DNA from: Spinacia oleracea
Lineage: Eukaryota; Streptophyta; Magnoliopsida; Caryophyllales; Amaranthaceae
Direction of reading: 5' to 3'
Assembly (NCBI RefSeq): GCF_020520425.1
Contig: NC_079492.1
Location: 115,541,157-115,605,156, forward strand
Length of the DNA: 64,000 bases
Shown here piece by piece: positions 11,583 to 23,700 of the stretch. Each line of letters begins with the position of its first letter. The stretch's first letter is position 1. The translations under genes were made by a program, and so were the position numbers. The notes under the pieces were generated by a model, which was not told where the DNA came from, searched no databases, and saw only the letters and a list, made by a program, of their open reading frames with translations.

Positions 11583-12183
11583 TTCGATTCTCTACTCTCC
11601 CATTTGTATTTTATATCTCTTGCGCCTCATTTGTGAATTTTTTTTTTTGTCATATTTAAAGTCAATTCGTGGGAGAAGGTTGATCAATTGCACAATTTTG
11701 CACACAAAATCAATTCTTTGTGTGGTTTGCTAGTCAACTCTGACGCCTATGTAATTAAATCCTAACCATAATTTCAAGTTTCAACCTTGACCAAAGAATC
11801 AAGATCATTCAACTTATAAAAGTCAACGCTGCACACACTATTCTAGATTATCCCTATTTGTTGGGCTGGCATAGTTGGTTGGGTTGGGCCCTTTGGTTGT
11901 ATTGTTTTAGTATTTCGCGGGTAACTACAGCTACGACCCGTTTGGTAGCCGCCTATAAATGGTGACAATAAAAATCGATATTAATTACCATGGTAATGCT
12001 AGTTCACTCATAATCATATTTTTTTCTAAATAAATTTTCATTACATCCATTACCATTTGGGGAGTTGTATTACTGTATTAGGTGAGAATGCAAGTTTAGG
12101 TAAAAAACACCAAGTTTGACACAAAATTTCATTACCATGGATATCATGGTGTTATTTTGTTGCAAAATACTCCGTAACACTTA
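11583..12183. other. Intergenic region, nothing named
   Basis: This AT-rich region lies between the Helitron and the small inverted-repeat element at 12,184. It contains repeated ATTACCATGG-type pieces (near 11,980 and 12,130) that may be part of an old degenerate MITE. The ends could not be fixed. No coding exon was seen. Confidence 0.35.
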
Positions 12184-12411
12184 GGGGGTTTTTGGTTCGC
12201 AAATTGGTATGAGATTGGTATCATGAATGATATCAAGGTGGTATGAGTTTGAAACTTGATTCTTAATACTATGTGTTTGGTTCGATTTGGGGATGAGTAA
12301 TTCATTCTTCATATAAAATATTAAGTTTTATGATGAAGCAGAGAATCATTTAATCGTGGAAACACACTAATTCAAAACTCTATACTACTATACGAACCAA
12401 ATGTCCCCTTG
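12184..12411. mobile_element. Possible PIF/Harbinger-type MITE
   Basis: The left end GGGGGTTTTTGGTTCG is answered by CGAACCAAATGTCCCC on the right, giving imperfect terminal inverted repeats about 228 bases apart. Flanking bases are TTA and TTG, close to the 3-base TTA duplication used by PIF/Harbinger. No coding sequence lies inside. The mismatch in the flanks and the short repeats keep this tentative. Confidence 0.35.
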
Positions 12412-12577
12412 TTGTACGAGGATATGAAATTCAAAACTCTGTGAATCAAATAAGGTCACATTGGAAGTTGTACTACATTTACATTTACATTTACATATAA
12501 TAGGCTTTAACAATTATGCCAAGATTGCAATCGCCAATGTAAAGATGTTTCTGTAGAATGAACAAGGAACTAGCTTA

Positions 12578-12731
12578 TTAACTATCTACCATCAGGGTGT
12601 TGTTCTAGACGCAAAGACCGAGGGTTTGTGCACGATCCATCGCAGGTTCGAGTACCCTTCCCCTATTTGTAATTTGTAATTTGTAATTTGTAATTTGTAA
12701 TACCTCTTGTGGTTCATTCGGATAAAAAAAA
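12578..12731 (+). mobile_element. SINE with 14-bp target-site duplication
   Basis: A roughly 150-bp insertion is flanked by the direct repeat AAGGAACTAGCTTA at 12564-12577 and 12732-12745. Inside lies a tRNA-like pol III B box (GGTTCGAGTACCC near 12,645), five copies of TTTGTAA-type repeats, and a terminal A run. This is the expected structure of a short tRNA-derived SINE. The A box is not clear. Confidence 0.75.
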
Positions 12732-12788
12732 AAGGAACTAGCTTAGCTATCTAAATAAAGTAAAGAAAAGAAAGGTAGATAACATAAT

Positions 12789-15664
12789 CTACTTGGTTAA
12801 ACTGATGCGTGATCTAATACTTGTGCTTCTAGGAGAGGTGTTATCAATGCTGAAACCGATAGAAGAATCATCATCTCTGCTTTTATTGGAGAAGTTGATC
12901 TTCCAATCAACTCTGGGTTGTTGCTGTACAACCAATATTGAGTATCTTGAATCTGAAGAAACTAATGAATCAGCCAATGCTCCTATTTCAGGGCTTTCAC
13001 TCCAAGCTGCAAGGCCTTGAATTGCAGGACAATCTGCTTCATGGTATCTCCCTAAGACGAACAAATCAGCAACATTTTGCACTGAAAGGAGTGCTTTAGT
13101 TGTCCCTATCCCATCTTCCACAACCTTTTCTCTAACACTAATTCTCTCATGCCCTTTTGCTTTCATATGAAATTCTCTCATTACTCTTATATCTTCTTGC
13201 ATGTCTTGTAATACTTGTGACTTATAATCATTTACTCTTAGCCATATTACTATCAGCCTCACACTTGGATGCTCAGCCATACGCCTTGCTAAAGCTAAGG
13301 CCTCATGATCATCTGTCCCACCAATAAAGATCATCACTATTTGACATCTTTCAGCCCCGCGATACAAGCTTCCTCCTGTCAGATCAGATGTTCCTCTATC
13401 AATAAGGATTGCAACTGAGCAAGGGGATTTTCTAAGCACACTTCTATTTATACTCCTTAATTGAGGGTCTGAAGTCTCCACTGTCCCATCGATCCTCCAT
13501 TTTTTATGAAAAGGGACGATGATAAGGTTTGTTCTCTTATCATGTGCAAGTGTACATATGTCATTGTGCATACTCTTATAAGGTGTGACAGATACAAAGT
13601 GTTGTACCCTTACATTCCCAGGGCTTTCTCGCTCGAACTGTTCAAAGGCTTTGATTGTGTGATCAAACAGACTGAAGTTGCTTGCTGTCTTCTTGAATTC
13701 ATGAAGTGGTGCTAGGATAGGAATTGCACTTCCTGCAAGTTGTATCAGTTGAAGGGCAAATACTGAAATAGATCCACCCATTTGGTCACACTTAGCCACC
13801 TCTAGCAAGTTAAAAATCGCGGCGATGCTTTCTTCATTGTGTATGCATACTAACACTTGGAGATCTCCATGATCACTTAGTCCCATTATCTTTCTCTTTC
13901 TAACGGTGTTGTATTTATGGGATGGATCATACAACCATTGTACTAGTGGATATGCCACTCCGGTAAAGAGCACAATGTTCAACATCCCCAAAGAAAACAA
14001 TCGATCATCCAAAATCTATTAATTACAATCATTAATTAATTGTTAGTAGTAATTAATATAATATAATATAATACACAAAAAAGTAGAAAATATAAAAGGT
14101 TAACATACCGCTTGATCAATCCAAACACCGAAAGTGGCAATCTCCATGAGGCCTTTAAAAGTCATGATAAAGCCCAAAGGCACAGCGTCTTCAAGAGACA
14201 CACCTACAAGCATGGAGGAAAAGACGGTACCTAAAAACTTGCCGAGTTGACCAAGGATAAAAATGATCTCAACACCCCAAAATGAAGGGGTGCCTTGCCA
14301 AGAGAAGAGATTAATCCTCCATCCAGCCATGGTGCAGAAGAGAGGTAGTAGTATCCCAGAAGTGAAAAGTTGTAGCTTCTGGACCAATGCAGAGCCCAAT
14401 GGGGGCCCATGAGGTAAAGAAAGCCCAAACAAGAAAGCAGAAAATCTTTGGCCCACTCTTTCACCCCAATGCCAAGTAAACATTACAATGCCTAAGATTA
14501 ACAAGAAATGAGTTTGTTTCATGGGAGTGCCTTCAGGAGTTCTCCTTACAACACACATCACTAAGGGTCGGAAGACACCAAACAATACCAAATAGTAAAC
14601 ACACAAACTTATCGCGGATACGAATTTAGGGGGTGCATCTGGATTAGGGGTTAACCAAATGAGTCCAAATGTGGTGGTTAAGAGTCCAAATATATCGATA
14701 ACCAAAGATGAGGATGAGGCTAAACGTCCCACCTCGGAGTTAATGATCTTGAGGTCATGAAGGTAGTAGCTAGTCACCATGAAAAAGGTTAAGGAATTAA
14801 AGACGATCAAAATTCGGATGCCTGTGTAAAGGCTTTGGTCAAGTTCTACAAGTTGTCGAACTAAAAAAAAGGCGGTAGCTCCTAAGACGAGGGACATGAG
14901 TACGCCTGAGAAGGCTATGAGTATTGATTTAGGTCCGCTTTTCCTAATCTGGTTCATGTCGATCATAACTCCTGATATGAACATTTGAAGCATAAATCCA
15001 AACCCAGCAATTGTCTTGAGTATATATCTTCCAGGGGGTGGGAATAGTGTGTTTATTAGAGTTGGGCTGTAGTTTAATAATGATCGACCTATTAATATTC
15101 CTGCCTGAAAACAACAACAGAAATCATCCATGACAAATTAATTTACAATGTACTCCGTAGTATCTCATTCAATCAGCTTAATAAAATGTACTATTATATA
15201 TGAACCCGAAATCCATTCAATTGTGACACGTGAGATGGTGTCACACGCATATGTTACCTCCACATGGGTGTGTGTATGTGACACATGATTGTACGTATGT
15301 TGGCCTCACAACATAGTACTATACTACGCGCTAATAATACTGTATATGGTAACATTATTGGATCATATTGGACAACAATGTAAGGATAATTATATTGATA
15401 CAAAAAGAATGAGTTACGTACAAGAATTTGGACGACGGTCATACTCTGGCGCAAGGGTTGAACAACGAAAAAGACGGCTCGGGTGACGAAGAAAATGATG
15501 GTAATTTGCATCAAAACTAAAGGGGTGGGATAACTCAGAGGATTTTCACCATACCAAATACCATTAGAAGTTCCTGATCTTTGATATTGGCATATTAGTC
15601 TATCCTTGAATACCATTCCCATTGACCACCATTCTTTTGGATATGAATCCCCATCCAAATTCAT
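12789..15664 (-). CDS. CHX-family cation/H+ antiporter
   Basis: CHX proteins (CPA2 superfamily) are plant endomembrane or plasma-membrane K+/H+ exchangers involved in ion and pH homeostasis. Minus-strand exons are 15664-15422, 15104-14109 and 14015-12789. The junctions are GT/AG in phase 0, giving 821 residues, the normal CHX length. The N-terminal 450 residues carry about ten to twelve membrane segments with CHX signatures: LASSSSLVIDIFG, the PEGTPMKQ loop and GLSLPHGPPLGSAL. In the position where many CPA2 exchangers have Asn-Asp, this protein reads Ile-Asp, so the Asp is kept. The C-terminal half is the soluble USP-like regulatory domain (VLVCIHNEESIAAIFNLLE, a CSVAILIDRG block and VMIFIGGTDDHEALALARRM). 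A second CHX gene lies 20 kb downstream on the same strand. The protein looks intact. Confidence 0.88.
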
Positions 15665-16673
15665 TTTTTATTTTTATTTTTTATTTTTTAAATTTATTAC
15701 TTTCGCGTCTGTGTGTGTTTGTGCGCGCGCATGAATTTATCGTATAAACATGGCTTGCTATACATATATGAAATGAAGATCGAAAGATGGAGAGAAATAG
15801 AAAGAGGCAAAGAAAAAAGAGTCAAAGATGGTGAAGAAAAATAATAAAGATGAAATTTGCATCAAAGATATGATAACGAAAAAACAAAAGATGAGAGATT
15901 GGACTAGATTTGTTCCTTATAATTAGTGAACTTATAATTCAACCATTGAAAATTAAGTATAATAAATTATGCACGGGTACTCTAATAATGAAGCTCCTTC
16001 ATCTTCGGTGTTCCCCTTCTTTTGTTTTCTAATAACCTCAAATTCAAAAATACAAATACTACGTAGTACGTAACAAAGATCCTAACCCATACATTATTGT
16101 TGGCATTTTAGACTAACTAGAATATTTTTCAAAGGTAAAATTAGGCATGCGTGAGGATATTTAATCCGACCCGGTAATTAATCCAACCTAAAAATTTATT
16201 TAATTACCAACCAAATCAAATCAAAATTAATTATCTGAAATTGATTCAATTTTACCCATTAATTTATTACACCACGTGCTACATTATTATGGATGTATCA
16301 AAACTAATAATAATATGTAAAATTATTTTAAAAAATTATTTTATGGTATGAAATATAATGTGGATGCCATTATACTTTATACCCCTTCAACATATTGATA
16401 TTTAAGGCTTCAAGAAAACCCTAACTATTGTATCATATATATACTATATAGAATAATACACACAACACTATTATCTCTCTCATCTCTCCTATTTATTCAC
16501 CACATGTTATCAACACCAAATCCTAGCCGACTGGGCGAACAAGAAACAAGATACCGCCGATATACTGCCGATGTAACTTGTAAGTATTTCGTCTTCCTAT
16601 TGATTTTAACCATGAAACATTACGAAGTATTATTATATAACAAATATTAAGTTTGACATGTTAATTTGTTTAA
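15665..16673. other. Upstream region of the CHX gene and possible old LTR-element leader
   Basis: The first part is the probable CHX promoter, with a T-rich run just before the start codon. From about 16,400 the sequence carries a CTCTCTCATCTCTCC block, then ACATGTTATCAACACC, then a short GC-richer leader. That order resembles an LTR end followed by a primer-binding region of an old copia element whose gag lies at 18.5 kb. The link is only a suggestion. Confidence 0.3.
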
Positions 16674-16682
16674 TTTATTCTT

Positions 16683-17024
16683 CGAAAATGATAAAGGTCG
16701 CAACATGCGACATTTAAGTCGTGTCACAATAATGACATGGCATGCTTATGTGTCATGATTTAAATTGGAAACTAAAATATTTAACATGTATAACCTATTA
16801 TACATATTACAAAAAAATGTCTGAAAATCTTAATATTCTAATTTGTTTCTTTCTTTATACCGATTACCTTATTTACATATTTTTATAGTAAAAATATTGC
16901 ATTGGTAGTAAAAATATTTCGATGATGCATAGTCTACGTGGCGTCTATATGTACCAATTAAACTCTGACACGTAAGATTGCGACAACTAAATGTTGTCGC
17001 AACTTGCGACCTTTATCATCACCC
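16683..17024. mobile_element. Mutator-type MITE with 9-bp flanking duplication
   Basis: Inverted arms about 80 bases long (TGATAAAGGTCGCAACATGC on the left, with its counterpart GTCGCAACTTGCGACCTTTA on the right) enclose a short non-coding centre. TTTATTCTT occurs as a 9-base direct repeat at 16674-16682 and 17025-17033, at equal distance from both arms. The outermost six bases of the arms no longer match. The 9-base duplication favours the Mutator superfamily. Confidence 0.6.
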
Positions 17025-17033
17025 TTTATTCTT

Positions 17034-17990
17034 ATTGCTATTTATTTATTTTAATTGATGTCATGTTGCTAGTGACGGTTTTCGATTACTTTTGCATTTA
17101 GATTATCATGATATAGTGGACTTTTGACACGAATTAATATGTGACTTCATGTTGTTTTCTTATACTGCATGATGTAATGCACGTGTTTATCTTCCCCACT
17201 TTCATAAATTAGCTTTTTTTAAAAAAACTCATTCGTTTTAGGAGTAAGTGAATAACAAACATCAAATACTCCGTATATGATTTATAATTTACTTTTAAAC
17301 AAACGCCAAACATCTGTGTAAATTTTGATAAATACCATGATTAGATTGCGTAATGTGGTTTATCAACAACAGCTTTTTGTTGTAGGCTAGTTGTTGGATC
17401 GTGCGCTATCTCAAGGTATACAAAATTATTTTTGTAAAAATGTTACTTAAAAGCTAGGAACTTACAATTTATGGTAAATGCTAGAAATGATATGTTAAAG
17501 TTATATGTTGGATTTACATGTAACGGGAAATAGAAACCATATGCGTTTTAATTGATAGTTCGAATGTACAATATATAGAAAATTATACCCAAAGAAAACA
17601 ATACATTTTGTATAGCAATGGAAGGGTGAAATCGTAAATGCTCTATTGTTAAGAATAAGACAGAATAAAACAAAGAAGGAAATGAGGGACATGCACGTAA
17701 ATGCACTATTGGATAAATAGTAATCAAAGTATGAAGATTTATAAGTGTTAGGATTTCTTTTATATTGATTAGCTGTGAGGATTTTATTATTTATTTCGGT
17801 TGAATGCGACGAGATCACTGTTTATTTCTTAATATGCATTTTGTAGTGCGGCAATCTGGTGATACGAAAGTTCTTTTCTCTGACATATTATTTTTAAGAA
17901 ATGATTCTTAATTGATTACCTACTTTTAAACTATAGTTTTTTATTACAACTTGATTTGAATATGTCTATTATCTAAGTCTTAATTTGTAA
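17034..17990. other. Non-coding interval within the TE nest
   Basis: AT-rich sequence between the MITE and the next Helitron. No open frame with recognisable content, terminal repeats or RNA gene was seen. It may be leader or flanking sequence of the old copia element. Confidence 0.3.
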
Positions 17991-18469
17991 CTAGATTAGG
18001 TTCCGTGCACGCATGGATATTTGAAAATTATTATTTGACCATCTTTTTTATAAAAATTTTAATTGAATTATTTATCCCTTAAATCTATTGCGTTATTAAT
18101 AATCTAGAATGTACTCATTTTATCATATGATATACAATTTTAACCTACTACGTATTATATATTTTATATGTTTAATATGATGACCTGACTAAAATATTTG
18201 ATATATTTAATATGCTAATTTGACCAAAGTATTGTGTAAGAATATTTTCTATTATTGATAACAGCTTGACTAAAATATTACCAAAATTTTCGAATAATGT
18301 CATATTCCATAATTCTATATTTTTTTCCATATATAAACATTTATACAAAAGCAGAGAAAAAAAAAAGAAGGAGATATGTCTTTTTAGGAAAGAGTTTTTG
18401 GCGGGAAAATTTTTAACCAGAAAATTACATGTGTCATTTCTGGTGTCTCTTTTAGTATATAGTAATAGA
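17991..18469 (-). mobile_element. Short non-autonomous Helitron, minus orientation
   Basis: On the minus strand this 479-bp element begins TCTATTACTATATAC and ends in CTAG, inserted between A and T. Next to the CTAG end is a hairpin (CCATGCGTGCACGG, one mismatch in the stem), as Helitron 3' ends require. The 5'-end region matches the Helitron at 10,257-11,582, so both belong to one family. No protein is encoded. Confidence 0.65.
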
Positions 18470-19552
18470 TTATTTCAAAAACAGAAAGTCCTAATTTGTA
18501 ATATTCACATGTAGTGTGAACTACGTCGAATTTCACAAAACTTGAATGTGCGGCCCTCGATATTATTGGAAAGAACTATTGGTCTTGTGTGTTAGATGTT
18601 GAAATTCACCTAGATGCAAAATACCTTGGTGATACAATCAAAGAAGGAAATAAAGCAACAAGTCAAAACAAATCTAACGCTATGATATTTCTTCGCCATC
18701 ACCTCCATGAGGGCCTTAAGATTGAGTACTTGATTGTAAAAGATCCACAAGTCATTTGGAGCAATCTAAAGGAGGGGGTATGACCTCCAGAAAACTGTAA
18801 TATTACCTAAAGCTCGATATGGCTAGCTGCATTTAAGACTACAAGACTTTAAGCATGTAAGTGAATATAACTCAGCTATGTTCAGAATTACTTCACAATT
18901 GAAATTATGTGTAGAGAAAATCAATGATGCATAAATGCTGGAGAAAACATATTCTACTTTTCACGCAAACAATGTTGTCCTACAATACCGTGAAAAGGGA
19001 TTTAAGAAATATTCCGAAGTTATATCTTGTCTCCTTGTGGCTGAGAAAAATAACGAGATATTGATGAAAAATCATGAATCACGTCCAACTGGTTCTGCTC
19101 CATTCCCTGAAGTGAATGCGACATCCCATAATGGAAAAGACAAACACCACACCAACAATAGTGGTCACGGACGTGGTCATGGACGTGGACATGGATACGG
19201 TTATGGTCTAGGTTGAGGTGGTTCCTTTAAGAACTCATATTCCCACCAAAAGTAGGACAATAAATGTAACACCCCATATTTTTTGTCCTTTATAAATATG
19301 ATTTTATATTATATGGTTAAAAATATTTGTTAATACAACTAGATTGTTTATACGTAATTTCGATACCTATTTTTATATTGTCATTTACGCTTTTTAAACA
19401 TCTATTTCATGACCGATTTTATTATTGTCGTTTTGCATTAGTTAAGCTATGTATTTTCGGACCAATCCTAGAATGATTATAATTATTAGACGGTCTTCTT
19501 AAACTACATTATGTAAGTTGTTTACATTTAGTTTCCATACTTATTTCCATTA

Positions 19553-20214
19553 CTAGATTTTAGCCCGTGCGATGCATGGATTCTATTAAATTGTTACTTT
19601 TAAATAAAACTCATATGTATATACATACCAATTTTATATATTAGATTAGATTAGTTTTTGATTTTGCATTAAATTTCATTTTAGCTTTTTAAAATAAATA
19701 AATTATGAGAGTGTTTGTTTTTGGATGAAATTGTATATGCGTAATGTTAAAAATTAATTAATAAAAATATCAACGTGACACTTAATTATTTATCTACGTG
19801 GCACTCGACCTTTTTTTTAATTCAAAATTAATTTTGAAATCTTATTTTTCGGCAGAAACCATTGGATTTCCTACGTGGCGCTCTAATATTGGATTAATGA
19901 TTGATTTTAAATTGAATCTTATTTATTTTATTTTAGATTAGTGTTTGGTTTTGGATGAATTTTATTTTGGATTTATTTTTTAATTATATTATTAGAGTGT
20001 TTGATTTTAGATGGAGTTGTATATATTAGTAATTAATTAATTAAAACATCTACGTGACACCTAATTAATTATCTACGTGGCAATTGATTTTTTTAATTCA
20101 AAAATAAATTAGAAATCTTATTTTTCATTGGCCGAAATCAATAGTAATATATCTTAGGTGGCGCTCTAATATTTCAGCAAATATGCCTCCTTTATATTTA
20201 TAATATATATTAGA
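19553..20214 (-). mobile_element. Non-autonomous Helitron inside the solo LTR
   Basis: Read on the minus strand, the 662-bp unit starts TCTAATATATATTATAA and ends CTAG, between A and T. The terminal hairpin CCATGCATCGCACGGG is well formed. The body contains a roughly 230-bp imperfect tandem duplication. Each copy has a GTGTTTG(G/A)TTTT..GGATG start, CTACGTGGCA-type blocks and a TGGCGCTCTAATATT end. No protein is encoded. Confidence 0.7.
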
Positions 20215-20701
20215 TTATCGTATAGCTTATTATCCCATTAAATGTTGGACGGTTACATTCATTTTATTCATTTAAGTAGATGCATAGAAACCTATTTCCT
20301 CCATCATAATGGATAACTAACGATTGAACCTTGTGCCGTTTGATTTCATTTGAGACACTTTAAGCTCTTGATAATTCATTTGCTTCTTAACACTTCGTTT
20401 TATATTCCTCTTCTCTTACCCAGCCATAATACCTTTTGGGTTCTATATTTTCAACTTTCTATTGCTCCATTCGACAACATCAAGCATATTTTACAAATGA
20501 TCTCTTTCCCTTTCTTTTCTTATTACTCCTATGAGCAGTAGCATGATGCAATGTACCATAGTTTTCGTCCCGGGTTTCTTTTGATGAAGTTCCTTACAAG
20601 GATGCGAGAACGATGATTTCAATATCCCATGAAGATCGAGGTAACTAGCGGTGTCCCCTAGTTTTAGGTTGATCTTATAAATGTTTTTGATAGGAGGATT
20701 A

Positions 20702-23700
20702 TGTTAAATGAGGCCATCAGTCCAAGTAAAAGGCCCAAAACAGAAGCAACAAATCAAGCAAGCAGCCAGCAATCAACGTAGGATCATGTGATCATTTATG
20801 ACAGTTTGTCATCTTGTGATTAGCTGTCTTTTCTAGGATATCTTTCTAGGGACTAGTGTAAGTTTTTTATTGGTTGATAGTTAACCTAGTTTTGGGTGTA
20901 TCCACTATATAAGGGAACACTTGTAATTGTAGCACACAATTCTCATAAATCAAATATATGAAACAAATGCTGGTTGCTTAACTCTTTCTTGCTGAAATGA
21001 TTATCAAAGTCTTCATGGTATCAGAGCCAGGTTCGACTAAATCAGCTCTTTCAATTCTCTTACTGTTCTTGTTATTTCAACATGGTACATAGAGTAACTA
21101 GTATAAAAATCTATTCTTTATTTATAAAGCATTGTGTTTTGAACTGCTGATTTCATTAGCCTAAAATGGTTAAAATAGAACCAAGTAGTCCCTTGTATCT
21201 GCATCCTTCTGATGGAAGCAGTGCTATTGTTGTAGAAAAACTAGTAGGGTCAGCAAACTTTAGATCTTGGCAAAGGTTTATGGAAATCAGTCTAGCTTCT
21301 AAAAGAAAGTTAGGATTTGTTAGATGAAGTAAAGCAGGAAGCTCGGGATACTTGCAATAGCATGGTTATATCTTGGATAATAGCAAATGTGTCTGAATCC
21401 ATAAAAAAGTCTGTCATGTTTGTGAATAGCTGTGAGCAGATCTGGGAACAATTGCAACAAACATATACTGTGACAAATGGGTCAAGAAAATATAAGTTGA
21501 ACAAAGAAATATATGAAACAAAACAGAAAGGAAAACTGATTTCTGAATACTATACTGAAATGAGAACACTGTGGCAAGAGTTAGAGAATCTGAACTCTCT
21601 TCCACCAATTACTAGCCTTACAACAGAAATCAATGCATTCATACAGGCTTTGAATCAGCAACAAGAGGAACAAAAGTTGTTCCAGTTCTTGAATGGACTG
21701 GATGAAGTGTTTGGACCTCAAAGAAGCAATATATTGATGATGTCTACATTACCCTCTGTTGAGATAACATGCAGTATTTTACAACAGGAAGAGTCACAGA
21801 GAGAAGTCCTTAGACCTATGAAAGAGGACACTAAGGTTACTGCTATGTTTAGCAAAGGAATAGACACAAATTGCTTAGCTTGTGGTAAGGGAGGTCATCT
21901 CAAGGAGAAATGTTGGACTGTAGTAGGATACCCTAGTTGGCATCCCAGAGGTCAAGGAGATCAAAAAGGAAAAGGAAAGGTGTTCAGTCCATACAATGCA
22001 AGAGGTGGAAAATGGACAAGAGGTGGAGGCAGAAATGGAAGAGGTGGAAGAATGGCTGCACAGGCACAAGGATCTAGTGAATCTAGCTCACAATCAGTAA
22101 ACTCACCCTTCTCAGCTCAACAACTTGAAGCTCTCATGAAGCTGCTTCCACTTCCTTCACAGAAAAATGAAAATGGAGGATCAATTACAGATGAAGAAAT
22201 AGATGCCAGTTATGCATGTATGGTGAATTGTCATTATGCAGGGACAATAAGAAATGAATGGATAATAGATTCAGGAGCATCAGATCATATGACTGGAATT
22301 CTTGAGAATCTGACCAAAGCTGTAAGAATGGGAAATGAGGCTCAAATCAATCTGCCTACTGGTCAGACTTCCACAATATCACACAGTGGATTGGTGTGTC
22401 TGAAAAATGATATGCAACTCAAGAATGTGTTGTATGTGCCAGAATTCAAACATAATCTGCTCTCAGTTCAGAAATTGGCTCAAGACAATGGGTGCAAAGT
22501 AGATTTTTACTCCACCTATTGTCTGATTCAAGACATACACAATCAGACAATAAGAGGAGTTGGGACAGCAGTGAATGGTCTTTACTATCTGGAGAATGAA
22601 CCCATGGAGACTGTTTTAGAAGAACTCAAGAAGAAAGTCAAAGAAGAAAAAGAAGGAAAAAGAAGTGCAAATACAGTAGAGAGCATGAAAATCCCCTCAC
22701 TGGTGAGTGATGCGCCTGTGTTGAAAGAAACAACACTGTGGCACCAGAGTTTGGGACATGCACCAATTGTGAAATTCAGAAGATAAACAATTTGAAAGGG
22801 TTTAACAGGATGAAGTTTGACACCTGCCTAACCTGTCCTCTTGCCAAGTTCACTAAGCTTCCTTACACTGTGAGCAATAACAGGGCTAAGGAAGTGTTTG
22901 ATCTTGTTCACATTGACATTTGGGGTCCCTACAAAGTCTGTACAAAGGGAAATCACAGATATTTTCTCACTGTTGTGGATGATCATTCCAGAACTACTTG
23001 GGTTCATTTGCTCAAACACAAATCAGATGCATTTGAAGCCATTGAAATGTTTTCCAATATGTGCAAAAATCAGTTTGACAAGTACATAAAGGTGTTGAGA
23101 TCAGATAATGCCTTGGAATTTGATGATGACAAATGCAGACCTTTCTTCTCAAAACTTGAAATTATACATCAGACATCTTGTGTGAATAGAGCACAGCAGA
23201 ATGGAAGGGTGGAGAGAAAACACAGGAATATACTTGAGATGGCTAGGTCTCTAAGGTTTCAAGCTGGTTTGCCACTGCAGTTTTGGGGTGAATGTGTGCT
23301 TGCTGCTGTGTACATTACCAACAGGTTGCCTATACCACTTCTCAACCACAAGTCACCATTTGAGGTATTGCACAAAATTGAACCTAAATATTCTCATATG
23401 AAAGTCTTTGGTTGTTTAGCTATGGCAAGTAATCCAAGTAGAGTTGTTGATAAATTCAGTGAAAGAGGTGTACCATGTGTTTTTCTTGGATACCCTCACA
23501 CACAAAAAGGCTACAAACTTCTAAACTTGCAAACTAATGTGCACTTTGTAAGTAGGGATGTCAGATTCTATGAAAATATAATCCCATATAAGTTGTTCAA
23601 ACCTCACAGTGCATCCTACAATCATGTCCCTAGTGAGAAAACTTCACAAATTGCCTCTGGAAACTGTGAAGATACTGATACTGGAGAAGAGTTGTCTGAA

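Noticed and set aside
12640-12660. Possible tRNA gene from a GGTTCGAGTACCC sequence
   Set aside because: There is no cloverleaf around it. The flanking duplication and A run show it is the B box of a SINE.
15254-15486. Extra coding sequence around the CHX first intron, both strands
   Set aside because: The open frames run through the intron between 15,421 and 15,105. The GT donor at 15,421 and AG acceptor at 15,105 join conserved CHX sequence in frame, so the intronic frames are chance.
16683-17024. hAT origin for the inverted-repeat element
   Set aside because: hAT would give an 8-base duplication. The flanks show a 9-base repeat at equal distance from the arms, which fits the Mutator group better.
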